From: Cheilinus undulatus
Lineage: Eukaryota; Chordata; Actinopteri; Labriformes; Labridae
Direction: 5' to 3'
NCBI RefSeq assembly: GCF_018320785.1
Contig: NC_054873.1
Location: forward strand, 25,882,196-25,946,195
Length of the DNA: 64,000 bases
Part shown: positions 59,360 through 64,000 of the stretch, piece by piece
Layout: each line of letters opens with the position of its first letter
Numbering within the stretch: position 1 is the stretch's first letter
Made by a program: the position numbers and the translations under genes
Notes under the pieces: generated by a model
What the model saw: only the letters and a program-made list of their open reading frames with translations
Database searches by the model: none
Told to the model about the DNA's origin: nothing

Positions 59360-61320
59360 CTGTCTATAGTAGAATTATATAGTCTTATTGCTGACGCTAA
59401 TGGAGACAATTACGTTAGCTCATGTGTTTGAAGCAGTCACAATGCTAGATATTTTCTGTTTTTAACCCCAAATTTGTCCATTCTTTTGGTCCAAGACTCT
59501 GTAAAGTTAACTTTTTTTTCAACATTTTTTTAAAGGTGAGGGGAAATGAAGAGTGCTCCATATCCATTCCATCTTTTTATGCTGCCTTGTTTCCTACATG
59601 TTCTTCTTCTTGATAAATATCAATAAAGCATATTGTTCTTTTGCACTTTAAATTTCTTGTCATTTAGACCTGCAACATTGATACATTTTCATTGCCTAAT
59701 TAGTTTGCAGAGTACAGTTGCAGCATGTGTGGATGAACAAGTTGTCTAATAACCTCGCAGAGGATGCTCCCATGTGTTGTGGGATTATTGGTTGCAGAGC
59801 GGGAGATCACTTCCTGCTCACGAGCTCGTCCTCACGTCTTTGCTGTATTCACACTAATAAGACCAACATTACTGGACCTCCCTAATTGTTATTCAGGGCT
59901 ACTGGAGAGAGTCACAGAGGCAAACAGTATTTCTTTGACAGGCACAGAGAAACAGAGTAATTAGATCCAGCAGACGATGCCTGCAACAGCTGTACCGGTA
60001 ATCTGCTCCAAGGATATAGTAGTGTAGTACTCATCAGGCAGGAGGGCTGAGCTTTAAAAAGTCTGTCTTTGATATCGTGAGGAGACGACAATCGGCTGCT
60101 TGGTAATGAGTGTGAAATGAGGGGTTTGTTTGCAGAGATGGAGGCAGGTGTGTGAACAGAGTGCACAATTTTAATCAAAAGGAGGATTTAACAACTACAG
60201 GGATCATAGTGGTGCAGTTTTTACCTTTAAAAACAGATTTAGAGCTCTTATCATTACACATACTAAGTTTAAACAGAATATGTGATAAAAATGATGCATA
60301 ATTTTGAACATCTTGAGGTCAAATCAGTGTCCTCTGCACATTTTTCTGTTCTTTTTCAATGTATTATTTTGAATTAGATGCCCCTGCTGTTTTTGTACTG
60401 GTGTTGTTTTGGCACACAAGTTAGTTGTGATTTCAGAGAAGTGTGTCCTGAATCTGAGTGGCAAATTTCACATCAGCCTGAGCTTTGGCCTCACACAGCA
60501 GTGCAACAAAGAGAAAACCACTGAATATCCACAGCAGCTCTGCAATGGGGCCAGCAAACAAAAAATACAGAGAGAAGAGGCAACAATAATAGATAAGTGG
60601 ATTGAACTTTGAAATATGGATGAATTATGTAAAATAGATGGCACCAAATGATAATTCTTTAAAACTGGTGAAAGGCGACCGCGGCCAGAGGACAGTGGAG
60701 TAGGAGGGTTAATGAGTAAAGATTACAAAACCTAACTTGATTTCATCTTTGTAGGCCCCCAGTTTCAAGGGAGGAGCCGTCTCTTTGAAATCAAATTTCT
60801 GCCTCAAACACAAACCAAGAGTAACCAGGGGGATTCCTTGGGAGCAGGGAGACTGGGGAATCCACAACCAGAGTCTGGTGTCTGATTAAAACCTCTGAGC
60901 TCAGGATGGAAATGAAGATACGCATTTCCAGAACAGCCTTAGGGGAACAATAAAAGCCCAGATCTTTGTACTATAATAGAAACTTCCTCAGGAAGCATGT
61001 CAAGCATTGAATTTCAATCAATATATTGTCTAAGGTGTCGCATCGTATTCCTGGAATTTTCCTTATGGTGTGTCAGTCATTTGTTTATTGACATTTGATC
61101 AATATTTTAGTCTCTATCATATTGTTTTGTATCATAAAATTGAAGAAGTTTATTTTTTGACTCAAGAGGATAGTAAAATATTATCTGCTCTACAGTATAA
61201 TAAAGCCTATCAATGTTAAGAAATCAAACCTGATTAAAAAGGATTTTCCACTTTACAGGTGAATAACCAGCTGACTCAACAGTAACTTTAGCAGACATAT
61301 CTTTATTTATGCTTTAAGTT
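59360..61320. other. Stretch without recognised features
   Basis: No exon, RNA gene or intact mobile element was recognised on either strand. Short frames (59764-59964, 59912-60178, 60409-60612) have no family resemblance. Confidence 0.4.
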
Positions 61321-61338
61321 ACAGAAAAAGTGTCCTTA

Positions 61339-61500
61339 CCTGCAGAAGTTTGGTAGAAATCAACAAAGAAATGATCCTTACCTTGTATGCAGGGATTGAC
61401 ATGTTTTCCATCCATGTTACTCTCACCTCTGTCGACACACTGGAGCACAGAGAGGAGCAGAGAGTAACCCTACGTGGATGTCGCTCCTCCTCTGACAAGA
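61339..61500 (-). other. Possible non-coding 5' exon(s) of chrm2
   Basis: On the minus strand three good donor sites lie close together: GACAGAG|GTGAGA at about 61432, ACAAG|GTAAGG at about 61383 and CTGCAG|GTAAGG at about 61339. They follow a CT/GA-rich stretch with no coding frame. Mammalian CHRM2 has several non-coding 5' exons, so one of these may be a leader exon. This rests on donor sites alone. Confidence 0.25.
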
Positions 61501-61549
61501 ACCAGTATGTGTGAGTGTGTAGATGTGTGTATGTGTGTTAGAGAGACAG

Positions 61550-63020
61550 TCAGAGAGACTGGCAAACACAGCAGGGAGGGGTTATGGGGGCTATTAGTGG
61601 CTGTTGTGTTGCATCCCTTAAGCTAGGGTCACTAATTTTGAATAAACAAGAGACAGAGATACAGAGATGCTTGTATCAGGACCATGGAAAGCTCTGGCCT
61701 CGCCAACACAAACCAATAATTTAAGCCTGTGCTGTTGGCATTCATGTGGAGGGAGAGAAGTTTGAGCGGCTCTGGGATGAAATAAACGGAAAAACACGAT
61801 TAAAAAGAGGGCAGCACTCTAGTACTTTTGCTGCAGGACTTTAACCTTTAAAACTGTCATTTTGACCTTTTAACCAAACGGGTGATGCAGTGTGCCCTGG
61901 CTGGTGGGTGACCTTACTTTGATGGAATTACCACAGAGAATATAATGGACCCTCTTCGTGAAACAATATTACAGAAGAAACAAGAAGCATGCCATCAAAC
62001 AGGCATGAGCCGGACATGTAAACATGATTTGATATGGGAAATATGACATGATTTATAGAGCTGGTTCAGCTCCAGACTTATGGCAAACTGATCACATCAA
62101 ACATGAGTCTGTCTGCTGTTTTACTTCAAAGTAATGTAAAGTTGGTAAAGCTTCTGCACATCTTGCATTCTGTGTATTCACTGTGATTTATTATCACAGA
62201 AAACTGTATGAGTGTGTCCATGGTAATAAGCTTCACTTCTGCTGTTTGGTCATTTGTCATAAAACAAGAATCAATAGCAGTCTTTGACTCTGTGTCTCCG
62301 TTTCACATGTGTGTGTTTGGCTTTGTGTGTCTCTGGTTTCCTGTCTCTTAGAAGCTCCTTTTTCCAATTTCCAAGACACTCTGAAATGGTTTATTGATTC
62401 TTACAAATATTTAAAACAACAAAAGTACAAATCCTGATGATTTATAATTTCAAAAACCTTGCATCAGAGGTTCTTCTAATAAAGACTGAAATAATGCATG
62501 ATAGTCAATGGCATATCATTGCATCATGGGAAAAAGACTAAATTACTTCTTTTGTTTTTTTGCCAGTAGTCGGAAAGGAAGATTTACAACACTTTTGTCT
62601 GTTCATGATTATGAAGCACTCTGGAGCCAGTGATCCTATGCTCCTTTAACACATCTCAAAACTCACAACAAACTTCACAACATTTTCAGGATGAGCAACA
62701 TTTGTGAACACAGACAAGTGATTCTGTGACCTGACTTTAACTGCTCTCTCTCTCTTGTTTTACATAAGGTCAGCATGAGAACGTGTTAAAACAGCTGGTA
62801 AGGTAGTTATAATGTTATTTGTCTACATGAACTTCTGAAAGATTTCAGACACAGCTAGTCCAGAAATTTTCAGGAGAGTATGTGTGAAAAAGGCTTTAGC
62901 GTTGTGAAGTTAACTTAGCATAAAGTCTGGAGGTCGCCCAGGCTGTGTTCAAAGTGCGTCCTTGTGTTCGGTCTTGTACCTTTCAGACTGCTGTGAGTTT
63001 TAAAAGGATTCATTAGGAGA
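61550..63020. other. Stretch without recognised features
   Basis: No gene or element recognised on either strand. Confidence 0.4.
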
Positions 63021-63029
63021 CACACAGTG

Positions 63030-63480
63030 ACCTCATCAAACCATGTCTTTACAGTCCCTGCTTTGTGCACTGGGGCACAGTCATGTTAGAATAGAAAAAA
63101 GCCTTCCAAAAACTGTTGCCACAAAGTTGGGAGCAAAGCATTGTCCAAAATGTATTGGTGTACTGAAGCATTAAGATTGGCCTTCACTGGAGGTAATGGG
63201 CCAAGCCCAAACCCTGAAAAACAGCCCCATTCCATTATCCCTTTAGCAAACTTCACAGTTGGTTCAATGCAGTCAGGCAGATAATGTTCTCCTGGCATCT
63301 GCCAAACCCAGACTCACCCATCTGACTGCCAAACAGAAAACTTGATTTCTTACTCCACAGAACAAATTTCTTTTGCTCCACAGTCCAGTGTTGGCATGCT
63401 TTACACCACTCCATCCTATGCTTGGCATTGCTGCTCGGCAATGGAAACCCATTCCATAAAGCTACACAGTTTTTCACTTA
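63030..63480 (-). mobile_element. Tc1-like transposase fragment, second family
   Basis: Overlapping minus-strand frames at 63253-63477 and 63086-63298 show HWTVEQKKFVLWSKKSSF (first Asp position reads SKKS, so it is lost) and [20 protein letters not shown]. The protein is the same type as at 37580-38345 but less truncated on its N-terminal side and broken by frameshift. No terminal repeats were seen. Confidence 0.8.
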
Positions 63481-64000
63481 GGGCGCACCCACACTAGGTC
63501 ATCAGTATCAAGCTGTATTCTGACCATGCTAAAGCCCATTTGACCCCCTCCCGTGTCCCCCCTTTGGCCCGCACTCACACTGCTCAACACATTCAGGCCT
63601 GGGCACGGATACGTCACGCGCCGACGTCATCACACGAAGCCTCCACCATTGATGAACTTATACGTGTTGATGACTTAGTTTACACAAGTGTTGTTTTTTG
63701 GCTGTGAAATAGCACCAGCTGTATACGATATCTGATCTGACACTGAAGTTATTTCAGCTGAGCTGGGATCAGTAGGTTACGTTAACTATACAGATCCCAG
63801 TGAGGAGAGAGAGAGAAAGCAGTTCATAGTGGAGAGTTATTGCTCACAGCATATAATCTTCAGCCTGATCAGAGTTCCAAACACTTCTGCTGAATGAAAC
63901 CCTGACTTTTTAACTCATATGAGCCCCTACAGTCATTCTTCTGCGTGTCCATGTACTATCTGAATCCCCCAGCGTTCCTTTATGCGCCATGAACTGTGCC
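63480..64000. other. Possible start of a further MITE, cut by the window edge
   Basis: GGGCGCACCCACACTAGGTC, followed by a GC-richer stretch with ACGTCACGCGCCGACGTCAT, resembles the end of a fish DNA transposon. The other end is outside the window, so this is only a suggestion. Confidence 0.25.

Overview
The window looks like teleost fish nuclear DNA. It is AT-rich and intron-rich, with vertebrate splice signals, many fish-type DNA transposon relics (hAT-like, piggyBac-like and Tc1 elements, plus non-LTR tails), and a vertebrate gene neighbourhood: ube2h, the miR-183/96/182 cluster, ahcyl2 and a chrm2-type muscarinic receptor. In human, UBE2H, the miR-183 cluster and AHCYL2 all lie in 7q32 with the same relative orientation. 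Assignments come from reading the sequence and remembered family sequences; no database search was run.

Layout. 1-2640: upstream flank with a degenerate minisatellite and a piggyBac-like MITE. 2643-16236 (+): ube2h, seven coding exons, 183 aa, with a probable long 3' UTR to about 18.89 kb that carries a MITE. 21.54-23.64 kb (+): a TATA-type promoter followed by the miR-183, miR-96 and miR-182 hairpins, which I read as one primary transcript. 23.64-30.78 kb: no gene found; a local tandem duplication, an hAT relic and a CTCF-motif-bearing inverted repeat. 30779-39394 (-): ahcyl2 (long-IRBIT), reconstructed as 17 coding exons and 508 aa, with its own TATA promoter at 39.52 kb. Two further minus-strand candidate exons at 41.8 and 43.9 kb could give other N-termini. 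47730-51768 (-): muscarinic acetylcholine receptor (chrm2-type), 446 aa in three coding exons, unlike the single coding exon of mammalian CHRM2. 51.8-64 kb: upstream of chrm2, mostly transposon debris, with possible non-coding 5' exons near 61.4 kb.

How the genes relate. They encode unrelated functions: ubiquitin conjugation, post-transcriptional control in sensory cells, regulation of IP3 receptors and bicarbonate transport by a catalytically dead SAHH homologue, and Gi-coupled muscarinic signalling. ube2h and the miRNA cluster run rightward and ahcyl2 and chrm2 run leftward, so the 23.6-30.8 kb gap is a convergent boundary. In human, NRF1, SMKR1 and STRIP2 fill that interval; no exon of them was recognised here. 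This fits a teleost-duplicated, gene-depleted copy of the region. Nothing points to a wholly new molecular system. The most useful non-obvious results are the miRNA cluster with its promoter, the alternative ahcyl2 5' ends, the intron-containing muscarinic gene and the collapsed synteny.
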